A DNA stretch of 64,000 nucleotides from Comamonadaceae bacterium OTU4NAUVB1 (GCA_024372625.1 CP099605.1:1612001-1676000), one strand, 5' to 3'. Counted from the stretch's first letter, positions 40,922 through 52,273 are shown. The notes: generated by a model not told the origin, from the letters alone. Translations and numbers: made by a program.

Positions 40922-43900
40922 ATGGCAATGCAATCCCTCTCCATCGAATTTCCGGAATCCTTGCCGGTTTCGGCCCGCCGCGAAGAGATCGCGCAGGCCA
41001 TCGCCGACAACCAGGTCGTCATCGTGTGCGGCGAGACCGGCTCGGGCAAGACCACGCAGCTGCCCAAGATCGCCTTGCAGCTCGGGCGCGGCAAGCTCGG
41101 CAAACCGCCGGGGCAGGGCCGGCTGATCGGTCACACGCAGCCCCGGCGCATCGCCGCGAGTTCGGTGGCCAAGCGCATCGCCGAGGAACTCAAGACGCCG
41201 CTGGGCGACGTCGTCGGCTTCAAGGTGCGTTTCCAGGACCGGCTGTCGCGCGACGCCTCGGTCAAGCTGATGACCGACGGCATCCTGCTGGCCGAGACGC
41301 AGACCGACCCCCTGCTCAAGGCCTACGACACGATCATCATCGACGAGGCCCACGAACGCTCCCTCAACATCGACTTCCTGCTGGGCTACCTGCGCGAGAT
41401 CCTGCCGCGCCGCCCCGACCTGAAGGTGATCGTGACCTCCGCCACCATCGACGCCGAGCGCTTCGCGCAGCACTTCAGGTCGGCGAAGGGACCGGCGCCC
41501 GTCATCTACGTGTCGGGTCGCACCTTCCCGGTCGAACAGCGCTACCGGCCGTTCGAGGAATCGCGCGAGCACGACCTGAACGACGCCATCGCCGACGGCG
41601 TCGACGAACTCTGGCGCGATCCGCACAACGCCGGCGACATCCTGGTCTTCCTGCCGGGCGAGCGCGAGATCCGCGAGGCCGCCGACCACCTGCGCCGCCA
41701 TCTCGCCAACCAGCCGGTGATGCGCAGCGCGGAGGTGCTGCCGCTGTTCGCCCGCCTGTCGCCGGCCGAGCAGGACCGCATCTTCGAGGGCCACACCGGC
41801 CGGCGCGTGGTGCTGGCGACCAACGTGGCGGAGACTTCGCTGACGGTGCCCGGCACGCGCTACGTGATCGACACCGGGACGGCGCGCGTCAAGCGCTATT
41901 CGTTCCGCAGCAAGGTCGAGCAGCTGCTGGTCGAGCCGATCAGCCAGGCGGCGGCCAACCAGCGCGCCGGGCGCTGCGGCCGCGTGGCCAACGGCATCTG
42001 CATCCGGCTCTACGACGAGAAGGACTTCGAGGGCCGCCCGCGCTTCACCGACCCGGAGATCCTGCGCTCCTCGCTGGCCGGCGTGATCCTGCGCATGAAG
42101 TCGCTGCACCTGGGCGACGTCGAGCGCTTCCCGTTCCTGGAGCCGCCGCAGCGCCGCGCCATCGCCGACGGCTACCAGCTGCTCGCCGAGCTGGGGGCGG
42201 TCGACGACGCCAACGAGCTGACGGCGGTCGGGCGCGAACTCTCGCGCCTGCCGCTGGACCCGCGCGTCGGCCGGATGATCCTGGAGGCGCGCGAGCGCGG
42301 CGCGCTGGAGGAGGTGCTGGTGATCGCCGCGGCGCTGAGCGTGCAGGACGTGCGCGACCGGCCGATGGACGCCCAGCAGCAGGCCGACCAGGCCCACGCG
42401 AAGTTCGACGACGAGAAGAGCGAGTTCAGCGGCTACCTGACGCTGTGGAAATGGCTGCACGACGCGCGCGGCGGGGCGCCGGTGGCGACGTCGCGGCGCG
42501 AGATGGCCCAGCAGCAGAACGGCCCCCGCCGCGCCAGCGCGGCGGTGCTGCCGGTGGCCCAGCGCCTGTCGCGCCCGACCGTGGAGGCATTGCCGGCCGA
42601 GGCCGCCGCGCAACCCACGCACAAGCTCACCAACCGCCAGTACGAGCAGCTGCTGCGGCAGAACTTCGTCAACATCCGCCGCGTGCGCGAGTGGCGCGAC
42701 ATCCACTCGCAGCTCCTGACGGTGGTGGCCGAGCACAAGTGGCCGCTGGGCGGGCCGGCCGCGAGCTACGAGGCGCTGCACCTGTCGATGCTCGCCGGCC
42801 TGCTGGGCAACATCGGCTGGAAGATGGAGGATCCGGCGGCCACGGGTGGGGGCCAGGCGCCGGCGGCCGGGCAGGGCCGGCCGTCGGGATCGGGCGGCAA
42901 CGGCGAGTACCTGGGCGCGCGCGGCATCAAGTTCTTTCCGCACCCGGGCGCGCACCTGCGCAAGAAGCCGGGGCGGTGGATCGTCGCGGCCGAACTGGTC
43001 GAGACCACGCGCCTGTTCGGGCGCGGCATCGCCAACATCGAGCCGCAGTGGCTCGAGCAGGTCGCCGGCCACCTGCTCAAGAAGCAGTTGCTCGACCCGC
43101 ACTGGGAGAAGAAGGGCGCGCAGGTCACGGCGCTGGAGCGCGCCACGCTCTACGGACTGGTGGTCTACAGCGGGCGGCGCATGGATTTCGCGAGCATCGA
43201 TCCGGTCGGCGCGCGCGAGGTCTTCATCCGTGAGGCGCTGGTCGGCGGGCAATGGGAGAGCCGGCTGCCGTTCTTGGCGGCCAACCGCAAGCTGGTCAAG
43301 GAGGTCGAGGGCCTGGAGCACAAGTCGCGCCGCCAGGACGTGCTGGTCGACGACGAACTGATCTACGCCTTCTACGACGCCCAGCTGCCGCCCGACGTGG
43401 CCAGCGGCGCCTCCTTCGAGCACTGGTACCGCGAGACCTCCCGTGCCCAGCCGCGCCTGCTCTATCTGTCGCGCGACGAACTGATGCGCCACCAGGCGGC
43501 GGGCATCACGGTGCAGTCGTTCCCGCCGACGGTCCGCCTGGGCGGCGTCGACTGCGCGGCCACCTACCTGCACGAGCCCGGCGATGCCCGCGACGGCCTC
43601 ACGGCGACCGTGCCGCTGTTCGTGCTCAACCAGGTCAGCGAGGAGCGCTGCGAGTGGCTGGTGACCGGCATGCTGCGCGACAAGGTCCAGGCGCTGCTCA
43701 AGAGCCTGCCGCAGCGTCCCCGCTCGCGGTTGGTGCCGCTGCCCGAATCGGCGGCGCGGCTGACCGAGGCGTTGTCGGCGCCGGAGGTCTTCGGTGCCGG
43801 CTCGCTGACCGACGCCCTGTTGAAGCGCGTGCGCGAGATCACCGGCGTCGACGTGCTGCGCGCCGATTTCAAGCTCGACATGCTGCCCGCGCACCTGTTC

Positions 43901-44998
43901 ATGAACCTGCGCGTGGTCGACGAGCACGGCCGCCAGCTCGGCATGGGGCGCAACCTGGGCGCGCTCAAGGCCGAACTCGGCGCACAGGCACGGGGCGCCT
44001 TCCAGGCGCTGGCCGGGCTCAACGTGCGCGCGACGCCCGTGGAAGCCGCCGGACCGTCGTCGACCGGCGTCGACGCGCCCGGCGCATCCGGCACCCGACG
44101 CCAGGCCGTCCCGGCCCCCGCCGCGGCGCCGCCCCCGTCGCTGCCGGCGGGCGCCCGCTACACGGCCTGGACTTTCGGCGAGCTGCCCGAGTTGATGGAG
44201 GTCCGGCGCGGTGCGCAGTCGCTGATCGGCTTCCCGGCACTGGTCGATGGCGGCGACGGCGTGACCATCGAGGTCTTCGACGAGCCGGCCGTCGCCATGG
44301 CGAAGCACCGCGTCGGCCTGCGCCGGCTGTTCGCCCTGCAGCTCAAGGACGCGCTGAAGTACCTGGAGAAGAACATCCCCGACCTGCAGAAGATGGCCGC
44401 GGCGTACATGCCGCTGGGCACGGCGGAAGAGCTGCGCCAGCAGATCGTCGACGTGGCCCTCGACCGCGCCTTCCTGCAGGACCCGCTGCCGAGCGATGCG
44501 TCCGCCTTCAAGCGCCGCCTCGACGAGGGGCGTGGCCGCCTCACGCTCATCGCCAGCGAGGTCGCGCGGCTGGCCGGCGCGATCCTGGTCGATTACGCGG
44601 CGGCGGTGCGCAAGGTGAAGGACACGAAAGGCCATCCCGCGGCCACGGCCGACGCGTCCCAGCAACTCCAGAAGCTCATGGGCAAGCGTTTCATCGCCGA
44701 CACGCCCTGGGTGCAGCTGCAGCATTTCGCACGCTACCTGAAAGCCGTCACCCTGCGCCTGGACAAGCTGCGCGGCGACCCGGCCCGCGATGCGGCGCGC
44801 CTGGCCGAACTGCAGCCCCAGGAACAGCGCTACTGGCGGCTGGTGGCCGAGCGCAAGGGCGTCGCGGACGAGCGGATGCTGGAATTCCGGTGGCTGCTCG
44901 AGGAACTGCGCGTGAGCTTCTTCGCGCAGGAACTGCGCACCCCCCAGCCGGTCAGCATCAAGCGGCTGGACAAGGCCTGGGCACAGATCTCGAGCTGA
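40922..44998 (+). CDS. hrpA: ATP-dependent RNA helicase HrpA
   Basis: DEAH-box helicase, 1358 aa, matching the usual 1300-residue HrpA size. Motif I is CGETGSGKTTQ, Ia is TQPRRIAAS, II is DEAHERS, III is SATID, V is TNVAETSLTV, and VI is QRAGRCGR. HA2/OB-fold regions follow, then the long HrpA-specific C-terminal part (DUF3418). In E. coli HrpA helps rescue stalled ribosomes and process mRNA. ATG 40922 and ATG 40928 are both possible. No clear ribosome-binding site is seen, and the upstream gap is shared with the toxin-antitoxin operator. Confidence 0.95.
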   Translation: MAMQSLSIEFPESLPVSARREEIAQAIADNQVVIVCGETGSGKTTQLPKIALQLGRGKLGKPPGQGRLIGHTQPRRIAASSVAKRIAEELKTPLGDVVGFKVRFQDRLSRDASVKLMTDGILLAETQTDPLLKAYDTIIIDEAHERSLNIDFLLGYLREILPRRPDLKVIVTSATIDAERFAQHFRSAKGPAPVIYVSGRTFPVEQRYRPFEESREHDLNDAIADGVDELWRDPHNAGDILVFLPGEREIREAADHLRRHLANQPVMRSAEVLPLFARLSPAEQDRIFEGHTGRRVVLATNVAETSLTVPGTRYVIDTGTARVKRYSFRSKVEQLLVEPISQAAANQRAGRCGRVANGICIRLYDEKDFEGRPRFTDPEILRSSLAGVILRMKSLHLGDVERFPFLEPPQRRAIADGYQLLAELGAVDDANELTAVGRELSRLPLDPRVGRMILEARERGALEEVLVIAAALSVQDVRDRPMDAQQQADQAHAKFDDEKSEFSGYLTLWKWLHDARGGAPVATSRREMAQQQNGPRRASAAVLPVAQRLSRPTVEALPAEAAAQPTHKLTNRQYEQLLRQNFVNIRRVREWRDIHSQLLTVVAEHKWPLGGPAASYEALHLSMLAGLLGNIGWKMEDPAATGGGQAPAAGQGRPSGSGGNGEYLGARGIKFFPHPGAHLRKKPGRWIVAAELVETTRLFGRGIANIEPQWLEQVAGHLLKKQLLDPHWEKKGAQVTALERATLYGLVVYSGRRMDFASIDPVGAREVFIREALVGGQWESRLPFLAANRKLVKEVEGLEHKSRRQDVLVDDELIYAFYDAQLPPDVASGASFEHWYRETSRAQPRLLYLSRDELMRHQAAGITVQSFPPTVRLGGVDCAATYLHEPGDARDGLTATVPLFVLNQVSEERCEWLVTGMLRDKVQALLKSLPQRPRSRLVPLPESAARLTEALSAPEVFGAGSLTDALLKRVREITGVDVLRADFKLDMLPAHLFMNLRVVDEHGRQLGMGRNLGALKAELGAQARGAFQALAGLNVRATPVEAAGPSSTGVDAPGASGTRRQAVPAPAAAPPPSLPAGARYTAWTFGELPELMEVRRGAQSLIGFPALVDGGDGVTIEVFDEPAVAMAKHRVGLRRLFALQLKDALKYLEKNIPDLQKMAAAYMPLGTAEELRQQIVDVALDRAFLQDPLPSDASAFKRRLDEGRGRLTLIASEVARLAGAILVDYAAAVRKVKDTKGHPAATADASQQLQKLMGKRFIADTPWVQLQHFARYLKAVTLRLDKLRGDPARDAARLAELQPQEQRYWRLVAERKGVADERMLEFRWLLEELRVSFFAQELRTPQPVSIKRLDKAWAQISS

Positions 44999-45067
44999 TC
45001 GCCGCTGCCGGGTGTCGCCGGGAGCAGCGCAGGCGCGGCGCGGTCCCGCCCGCTGCGGGGAGCCGCT

Positions 45068-46261
45068 TCAGAGCCGCGCCAGGCGCTCCAGCGCCAGTTC
45101 GAGCGTCTCGTCCTTCTTGGCGAAACAGAAGCGCACCACGCGCTGGTCGAAGCCATCGCCGTAGAAGGCCGACAGCGGGATCGCCGCCACGCCGATCTCC
45201 TTGACGAGCCACTGGCAGAACGCCGCCTCGTCGAGGTCGGTGACCGGGGCGATGTCCACGCACTGGAAGTAGGTGCCCGCGCTCGGCAGCAGCCGCAGTC
45301 GCGTCCGGGCCAGCCCCGCGGCGAACAGGTCGCGCTTGTGCTGGTAGAAGGCCGGCAGGTCGAGGTAGGGCCGGGGGTCGGCCATGTAGTGCGCGAGCGC
45401 GTGCTGCATCGGCGTGTTGACCGTGAACACGTTGAACTGGTGCACCTTGCGGAATTCCGCCGTCAGCGCCGCCGGGGCGGCGACGTGGCCGACCTTCCAG
45501 CCGGTCACGTGATAGGTCTTGCCGAAGCTCCCGACGATGAAACTGCGCGCGGCCAGCCCGGGAAAGCGCCCTGCGCTCTGGTGCGCGGCACCGTCGAAGA
45601 CCATGTGCTCGTAGACCTCGTCGGCGATCAGCAGCACCTCGGTCGGCGCCAGCAGCGCCTCCAGCGCGCGCATCTCGGCGGCGGTCCAGACCGTGGCGCT
45701 CGGGTTGTGGGGCGTGTTGACGATGATCGCGCGCGTCCGGGGCGTGAGCGCCGCGGCGATGCGGTCGAAGTCGGGCCGGAACGTGCCCGGGGTGAGCGGC
45801 ACGCGCACGACGATGCCGCCGGCCAGCTCGATGTTGGGCACGTAGCTGTCGTAGCAGGGCTCGAGCACGATCACCTCGTCGCGCGGCCGCACCACGGCGA
45901 GCACGGCGGTGAGGATGGCCTGCGTCGCCCCGGCCGTGATGGTGATCTCGCTGGCCGGGTCGTAGCGATGACCGTAGAGCGCCTCGATCTTGGCGGCGAC
46001 CGCCTCGCGCAGGGCCGGCACGCCGGGCATCGGCGGGTACTGGTTGTGACCGGCCGCCATGGCCGCGCCGACCGCCCCGGGCAGGGCCGGGTCGCAGGCG
46101 AAGTCCGGGAATCCCTGGCCCAGGTTGACCGCGTGGTGCTCGGTGGCGAGCGCCGACATCACGGTGAAGATGGTGGTGCCCACGGCGGGCAGCTTGGTGA
46201 CCACCGCCGGGGTGCGCGGTGCGGCGCCGACGGCGGGGGACGGAGGGGTGGACGTGGTCAC
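45068..46261 (-). CDS. Class I/II pyridoxal-phosphate aminotransferase (YbdL/methionine aminotransferase-like)
   Basis: A 397-residue PLP aminotransferase. The Schiff-base lysine is in GSFGKTYHVTGWKVG. Substrate and cofactor segments include VNLGQGFPDFA, VNTPHNPSATVWT and LIADEVYEHMVFDG, which fit the YbdL/MtnE subgroup acting on methionine and aromatic amino acids, probably with 2-keto acids. The start is GTG 46261, overlapping the stop of the CysB-like regulator by four bases (GTGA). The pairing with a sulfur regulator and an upstream CbiX protein hints at a link to sulfur amino acid metabolism, by context only. Confidence 0.9.
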   Translation of the reverse strand: MTTSTPPSPAVGAAPRTPAVVTKLPAVGTTIFTVMSALATEHHAVNLGQGFPDFACDPALPGAVGAAMAAGHNQYPPMPGVPALREAVAAKIEALYGHRYDPASEITITAGATQAILTAVLAVVRPRDEVIVLEPCYDSYVPNIELAGGIVVRVPLTPGTFRPDFDRIAAALTPRTRAIIVNTPHNPSATVWTAAEMRALEALLAPTEVLLIADEVYEHMVFDGAAHQSAGRFPGLAARSFIVGSFGKTYHVTGWKVGHVAAPAALTAEFRKVHQFNVFTVNTPMQHALAHYMADPRPYLDLPAFYQHKRDLFAAGLARTRLRLLPSAGTYFQCVDIAPVTDLDEAAFCQWLVKEIGVAAIPLSAFYGDGFDQRVVRFCFAKKDETLELALERLARL

Positions 46262-47199
46262 AGTTCGTAGTCCTCGGCGTGGCCGCTCAGGGCCTTTGCG
46301 ATCAGGTTGCGGTCGAGTCGGTCGCTGAGCAGTTCGGCGAACTTGAAGACGAAGTTGCGCAGGTAGGCGCTGCGCTTGAAGGCGACGCGGGCGACGTTGC
46401 TGCCGAAGATGTGACCCATCGGCCGCACCACGAGGTCGGCGTTGGAGTCGTCGCGCACCGCCATCTCGGCCACGATGCCGATGCCCAGCCCGAGCCGCAC
46501 GTACGTCTTGATGACGTCCGAATCGATCGCCTCCAGCGCGATGCGGGGCGTGAGCTTCTTCTGCGCGAAGGCGTGGTCGATGCGCGTGCGCCCGGTGAAG
46601 GAAGGGTGGTAGGTGATGATCGGCTCGGCGGCGAGGTCGTCGAGCGTCAGGCGTTCCTTGGCGACCAGCGGATGGTCCTTGGGAAGCACCAGCACGTGCT
46701 GCCATTCGTAGCACGGGAGCGTGACCAGCTCGGCATAGCCGTCGAGCGATTCGGTGGCGATGCCGATCTCCGCGATTTCGTCGATCACCATCCGCGCCAC
46801 CTGATCGGGCGAGCCCTGGTGCAGGCTGACGTTGACCTTGGGGTAGGCCTCGCGCAGGTTCACCACCGGGATGGGCAGCACATAGCGCGCCTGCGTGTGC
46901 GTGGTGGCGATGGACAGCGTGCCACTGTCCTGGGCGCTGAACTGCTCGCCGATGCGCTTGAGGTTGCCGACCTCGCGCATGATGAGCCCGATGCTCTCGA
47001 TGACGTGCTGACCGGGTTCGGTCACGCGCTTGAGGCGCTTGCCGTGCCGCGCGAAGATCTCGACGCCGAGCTCTTCCTCGAGTTCGATGATCGCCTTGGA
47101 CACGCCAGGCTGCGACGTGTGGAGCGCCTTGGCGGCTTCGGTCAGGTTGAGGTTGCGCCGGACGGCTTCCTGGACGAATCGGAATTGATGCAGGTTCAT
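46258..47199 (-). CDS. CysB/Cbl-type LysR regulator
   Basis: A 313-residue LTTR with the CysB N-terminus MNLHQFRFVQEAVRRNLNLT, the HTH in SQPGVSKAIIELEEELGVEIF, and the effector-domain segment GTLSIATTHTQARYVLP that in CysB binds sulfate, thiosulfate or N-acetylserine. CysB controls sulfate assimilation and represses its own gene. A 10-bp inverted repeat overlaps the start codon (47198-47230). The AT-rich 60 bp upstream stands out from its surroundings and must hold the promoter or operator unless the gene is read from cbiX upstream. Confidence 0.93.
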   Translation of the reverse strand: MNLHQFRFVQEAVRRNLNLTEAAKALHTSQPGVSKAIIELEEELGVEIFARHGKRLKRVTEPGQHVIESIGLIMREVGNLKRIGEQFSAQDSGTLSIATTHTQARYVLPIPVVNLREAYPKVNVSLHQGSPDQVARMVIDEIAEIGIATESLDGYAELVTLPCYEWQHVLVLPKDHPLVAKERLTLDDLAAEPIITYHPSFTGRTRIDHAFAQKKLTPRIALEAIDSDVIKTYVRLGLGIGIVAEMAVRDDSNADLVVRPMGHIFGSNVARVAFKRSAYLRNFVFKFAELLSDRLDRNLIAKALSGHAEDYEL

Positions 47200-47230
47200 A
47201 ACGAATTTGTTTTTATATGTAATTCATTAT
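47198..47230. promoter_or_regulatory. Inverted repeat at the cysB-like start
   Basis: Arms ATAACGAATT (47198-47207) and AATTCATTAT (47221-47230) match at 9 of 10 positions around a 13-bp AT-rich spacer. The position, overlapping the translation start, is where a self-repressing LysR protein would bind. Confidence 0.5.
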
Positions 47231-47259
47231 GCCTTGAGAATCTATAGGAACGATGGTAT

Positions 47260-47652
47260 TCAGCCGTCCAGGGCGATGTGGGCCAGCAGATCGATGACGC
47301 GCGGATCCTCGCCGACCGCCGATGCCACGGTCACCTCGACCGAGGGATGGGCCTCGCGCAGGGCATCGACGAGCAGGGGCAGGTCCTCGCGCGCGTGCTT
47401 GCCGATGCCCAGGAAGAGCGGAACGATGCGCAGCGCGTTCACGCCTTCGGCCGCCAACTGCGCCGCCGCCGTGGGCAGGTCGGGCGCCACCATCTCCAGG
47501 TAGGAGCAGGCGACCCGGACGTCGGGATCCTGCGACCGGACACGGGCGGCCACGGCCTCGACCGGTTCACGCCAGCGTGCGTCGCGCGAGCCGTGAGCGA
47601 AGAGCAGGACGCCGCGGCGCGGCGCGGTGGGAGGAGTCTGGGAGTCGGTCAT
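47260..47652 (-). CDS. CbiX/SirB-type sirohydrochlorin chelatase
   Basis: A 130-residue small CbiX domain protein. VLLFAHGSRDARWREPVE carries the metal-site histidine near the N-terminus. LRIVPLFLGIGKHAREDLP carries the second histidine region. These small chelatases insert Co2+ (cobalamin) or Fe2+ (siroheme) into sirohydrochlorin. The next gene downstream is a CysB-type regulator, so an iron chelatase for the siroheme of sulfite reductase is the more attractive reading; this is inference. Confidence 0.9.
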   Translation of the reverse strand: MTDSQTPPTAPRRGVLLFAHGSRDARWREPVEAVAARVRSQDPDVRVACSYLEMVAPDLPTAAAQLAAEGVNALRIVPLFLGIGKHAREDLPLLVDALREAHPSVEVTVASAVGEDPRVIDLLAHIALDG

Positions 47653-47704
47653 CGAGGCAGCAGTGAGAGAGGAAACAGCAGTGCGGTGACGCGGGTGCCG
47701 CGCG

Positions 47705-48820
47705 CTAGCGCCGCAGCACCAGCCAGCCGAAGGTCGCCAGCGAGAGCACGGTGTAGATCAACCCCGGCGCCGCCGCCGTGAGCCATGGCAACCAGTTGCT
47801 CAGGTTGCCGATGTAGCCGAACACGTTGTTGAGCAGGAAGAAGCTGATGCCGATCATCACGCCGCCGAACACGTAGCTGGTGATGCCCTTCTGGCGGAAG
47901 TGCAGGTAGGCGAAAGGCAGGGCGAGCACCACCATCACCAGGCAGGACAGGGGATAGAAGACCTTGCGCCAGAACTGGATCTCGTAGCGCTGCGCCGTCT
48001 GCGCATTGGCTTCCAGGTGGCGGATGTACTCGAACAGGTCGATGGTGGGCATGCGCTCGGGCTTGAGCAACGCGACCGAGATCATCTCGGTGGTCAGCGA
48101 CGTCGGCCATTTCCATTCGGGCATCGCGGTCGTCTCGATGCGGGCCGTGTCCTTGGCGTTGCGCGTGTCGTAGCGCTGGCGCTCGACCTGCGACAGCACC
48201 CAGGCCCCGTCGACGATGCGGGCCGTGGCGGCCGAGGTCTGCGACGAGACGTAGCCCTTCGCGTCGAATTCGAAGATGCGCGGTGCCACCAGCACGCCTT
48301 CCCGGTTCAACGCCGAGACGTTGACCGCGTACGACATGTCGCCCTGTTTCTCCTTGAGCCAGGCACCGGTGGTGCCGGCGGCGGCCGCGTACATCTCGCC
48401 GCGATAGCGCGACTTGAGCAACTGCGCGCCGCGGTCCGCGTAGGGCGCCACGTAGTCGCCGACGGCGAAGGTCAGGACCACGAAGCCCAGTCCCAGCAGC
48501 AGCAGGGTGCGCAGCGCGCGCCATGGCCCCAGGCCGCTGGTGCGAAGGATGGTGTATTCCGAACTCTGCGCCAGGCGCGCCATCACGAAGATCGTGCCGA
48601 TGAGCACAGCGATGGGCAGCAGTTCGTAGAGGTGGCTGGGCACCAGCAGCACGACGTAGAGCAGCGCCTGGGGCACGCCGTAGTCCATGCTGTCGGCGCG
48701 GCCGATGCTGGAGAGTTCGTCGATGAAGTCGAAGAAGAAGAACAGGGCCAGGAAGCCCAGGGTGACGAAGGCGACCGACTTCAGCACCTCCGCGTAGATC
48801 AGCCGGCGGATGGTTCTCAC
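47705..48820 (-). CDS. lptG: LPS export permease LptG
   Basis: Inner-membrane permease of the LptB2FGC lipopolysaccharide exporter, 371 aa. TM segments at the N-terminus (SVAFVTLGFLALFFFFDFID) and a C-terminal set (VFYPLSCLVMVVLALPFAYL, then segments to the end) flank a beta-jellyroll periplasmic domain. RTSGLGPWRALRTLLLLGLG is the cytoplasmic coupling region. The start is GTG 48820, overlapping the lptF stop (GTGA); an upstream in-frame ATG at 48898 lies inside lptF. Confidence 0.93.
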   Translation of the reverse strand: MRTIRRLIYAEVLKSVAFVTLGFLALFFFFDFIDELSSIGRADSMDYGVPQALLYVVLLVPSHLYELLPIAVLIGTIFVMARLAQSSEYTILRTSGLGPWRALRTLLLLGLGFVVLTFAVGDYVAPYADRGAQLLKSRYRGEMYAAAAGTTGAWLKEKQGDMSYAVNVSALNREGVLVAPRIFEFDAKGYVSSQTSAATARIVDGAWVLSQVERQRYDTRNAKDTARIETTAMPEWKWPTSLTTEMISVALLKPERMPTIDLFEYIRHLEANAQTAQRYEIQFWRKVFYPLSCLVMVVLALPFAYLHFRQKGITSYVFGGVMIGISFFLLNNVFGYIGNLSNWLPWLTAAAPGLIYTVLSLATFGWLVLRR

Positions 48821-49926
48821 GGTCGCGCTCCCGGGGTCGAGGGCCCGACGGCGCCGCGCCCGCGCCGGCCCCAGTTGTTGTTGCGCTTGGCCAGCCACAG
48901 GGCGGTCAAGGCCAGCACGCCGCCGTGCAACGCGACCAGGTAGACCGCCATTCCGATGCGTCCCGAGCCGACCCAGCTCTGTCCCAGATTGATGAGGTTG
49001 AGGTAGACCACGAAGGCGAAGAAGGCCAGCATCAAGTTGCCGCTGCGGCCCACGCGCGGGTTCACGCTGGTCAGCGTGAGGGCCAGCAGCACGAAGTTCG
49101 CGCCGGCCAGCAGCATGCCCATGCGCCAGCCCAGCTCCCCGCGGTTGATCGGCGTCGGGTCCGCCAGGAGCGCCGCCGTGGGCAGCGAGCGGGACGGCTT
49201 GGCCTGGAGCGACCCGCCCGCGTCACCGCCCACACGGGCGCCGTAGGTGCCGAACTCGCTGATCTTCAGCGGCCCGGCCCCGAGCGGTCGCTCCAGGCGC
49301 TGGCCGTTGCTCAGCAGCAGATAGCGCGCCTCGTCGATGGTGTCGATGCGGCCGCTGCGCGCGGAGGTCACGAGCTGCTTGCCGCGCTCGATCGAGGAGA
49401 TGAAGACGTTGGTCGCCGTCGCGCCGTCGGGCGTGTCCTTGTCGATGAAGAAGACGCGGTTGCGCCCGGCCGATTCACGGAATTCGCCGGGCGTGATGCG
49501 TTCGAGATCGCCGCGGCGCTCGTACTGGTCGCGCATGCCCTGCGTCTGCGAATTGGCCCAGGGCCACCCGAACACCGCCAGCAGCCCGACCAGCACCAGC
49601 ACCGGCCACGCGAAGCGGAAGAGCGGCTTCACGAAATCGACCAGCCCGCGGCCGCTGGAGAACCAGATCACCATCTCGCTGTCGGCGTACATGCGCGAGA
49701 GCGTGCCCACGATCGCCACGAACAGGCTCAGGCTGAGGATGGTGGGCATGTAGCCGAGCACCGTGTAGGCCATGACCAGCAGCACGTCCGACGGATCGAC
49801 GCTGCCCTTGGAGGCCAGGCCCAGCGTTCGGATCAGCATCATGGTCATCACGATGGTGGCCAGGACCACCAGGGTGGCGCTGAAGCTGCGCGACAGCTCC
49901 TTGCGAAGGGAGGAATGAAATAACAT
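48817..49926 (-). CDS. lptF: LPS export permease LptF
   Basis: Partner of LptG, 369 aa. The N-terminus MLFHSSLRKELSRSFSATLV is typical of LptF. Then come TM segments, the SEMVIWFSSGRGLVDFVKPL coupling helix, a periplasmic domain with SAGRNRVFFID, and C-terminal TM segments. It is translated toward lptG with a four-base overlap. Its start codon is only 21 bp from that of pepA on the other strand, so its promoter must overlap pepA coding sequence. Confidence 0.93.
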   Translation of the reverse strand: MLFHSSLRKELSRSFSATLVVLATIVMTMMLIRTLGLASKGSVDPSDVLLVMAYTVLGYMPTILSLSLFVAIVGTLSRMYADSEMVIWFSSGRGLVDFVKPLFRFAWPVLVLVGLLAVFGWPWANSQTQGMRDQYERRGDLERITPGEFRESAGRNRVFFIDKDTPDGATATNVFISSIERGKQLVTSARSGRIDTIDEARYLLLSNGQRLERPLGAGPLKISEFGTYGARVGGDAGGSLQAKPSRSLPTAALLADPTPINRGELGWRMGMLLAGANFVLLALTLTSVNPRVGRSGNLMLAFFAFVVYLNLINLGQSWVGSGRIGMAVYLVALHGGVLALTALWLAKRNNNWGRRGRGAVGPSTPGARP

Positions 49927-49947
49927 CGTCGGAGGAAAAAAAGGATT

Positions 49948-51524
<1,577 letters not shown>

Positions 51525-51528
<4 letters not shown>

Positions 51529-51965
51529 CCGGCATCGATTTCCACTTCAACACGCCCGACCGGGTCCACCATGCCTGCCGGCTGCTGCGCAAGGCCGTCG
51601 CGACCCGCGACGCCCGCGTGGTGGTGGTCGGCGATGCCGAGACCCTCGACGCGGTGGACACCGCGCTGTGGCAGCTGTCGCCGGTCGACTTCATCGCGCA
51701 TTGCCGCGCCGATGCCGCGCCCGGCATGCTGGCCCGCTCGCCCGTGGTGCTCGCGGTGGGTGGGGCGACGGCGGCGCCGCACCACCAGGTGATGCTGAAC
51801 CTGGGGGGCGAGGTCCCGGCGGGATTCGGGCGCTTCGAACGCCTGATAGACATCGTCAGCGACGACGAGTCCGACCGGCAGCGCGCCCGGGTGCGCTGGC
51901 GCCACTACGCCGACCGCGGCTACGCCATCACGCGGCACGATTTCCAGGCGGCGGGGCGCCCATGA
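51525..51965 (+). CDS. holC: DNA polymerase III chi subunit
   Basis: A 146-residue HolC, which links the clamp loader to single-stranded DNA-binding protein. The N-terminus TGIDFHFNTPDRVHHACRLLRKA and the later SPVDFIAHC are typical, as are the middle PVVLAVGG and C-terminal WRHYADRGYAITRHDF. The start is a GTG overlapping the pepA stop (GTGA at 51525). It continues by an ATGA overlap into a small hypothetical gene. Confidence 0.9.
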
Positions 51966-52273
51966 CCGAACCGGTCCAGCCACGCACGCCGCCGCGGTTC
52001 GTTCCCACGCTGACGGCGGTGATCGCGCCCGGCCCGGTGGCCGACGAGGTCGACACCGCCTCGGTCGAGGAGCGCGTCCTGCAACGCCTCATGACCCGGA
52101 TCGACGGCGAACTCGAAACCCGCCTGGGCGACGCCGTGGCCGCCGCCGTCGAGGCACAGCTCGATGTCATGGTGCCGCTTCTGCGACGCGACATGCAGGC
52201 CGCGTTGCGGGCGCTGGTGAGCGAGGCCGTGGCCCGCGAACTTGCGGAAAACCCCCGGTCGCCCGGCGTTTGA
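51962..52273 (+). CDS. Small acidic hypothetical protein after holC
   Basis: A 103-residue protein with a proline-rich N-terminus and a long amphipathic, alanine/glutamate-rich helix from about 35 to 98 (SVEERVLQRLMTRIDGELET and onward), probably a coiled coil. There is no signal or TM segment. It overlaps holC by four bases and is presumably co-translated. Similar short proteins follow holC in related genomes as far as I recall, but no function is known. Confidence 0.75.
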   Translation: MTEPVQPRTPPRFVPTLTAVIAPGPVADEVDTASVEERVLQRLMTRIDGELETRLGDAVAAAVEAQLDVMVPLLRRDMQAALRALVSEAVARELAENPRSPGV

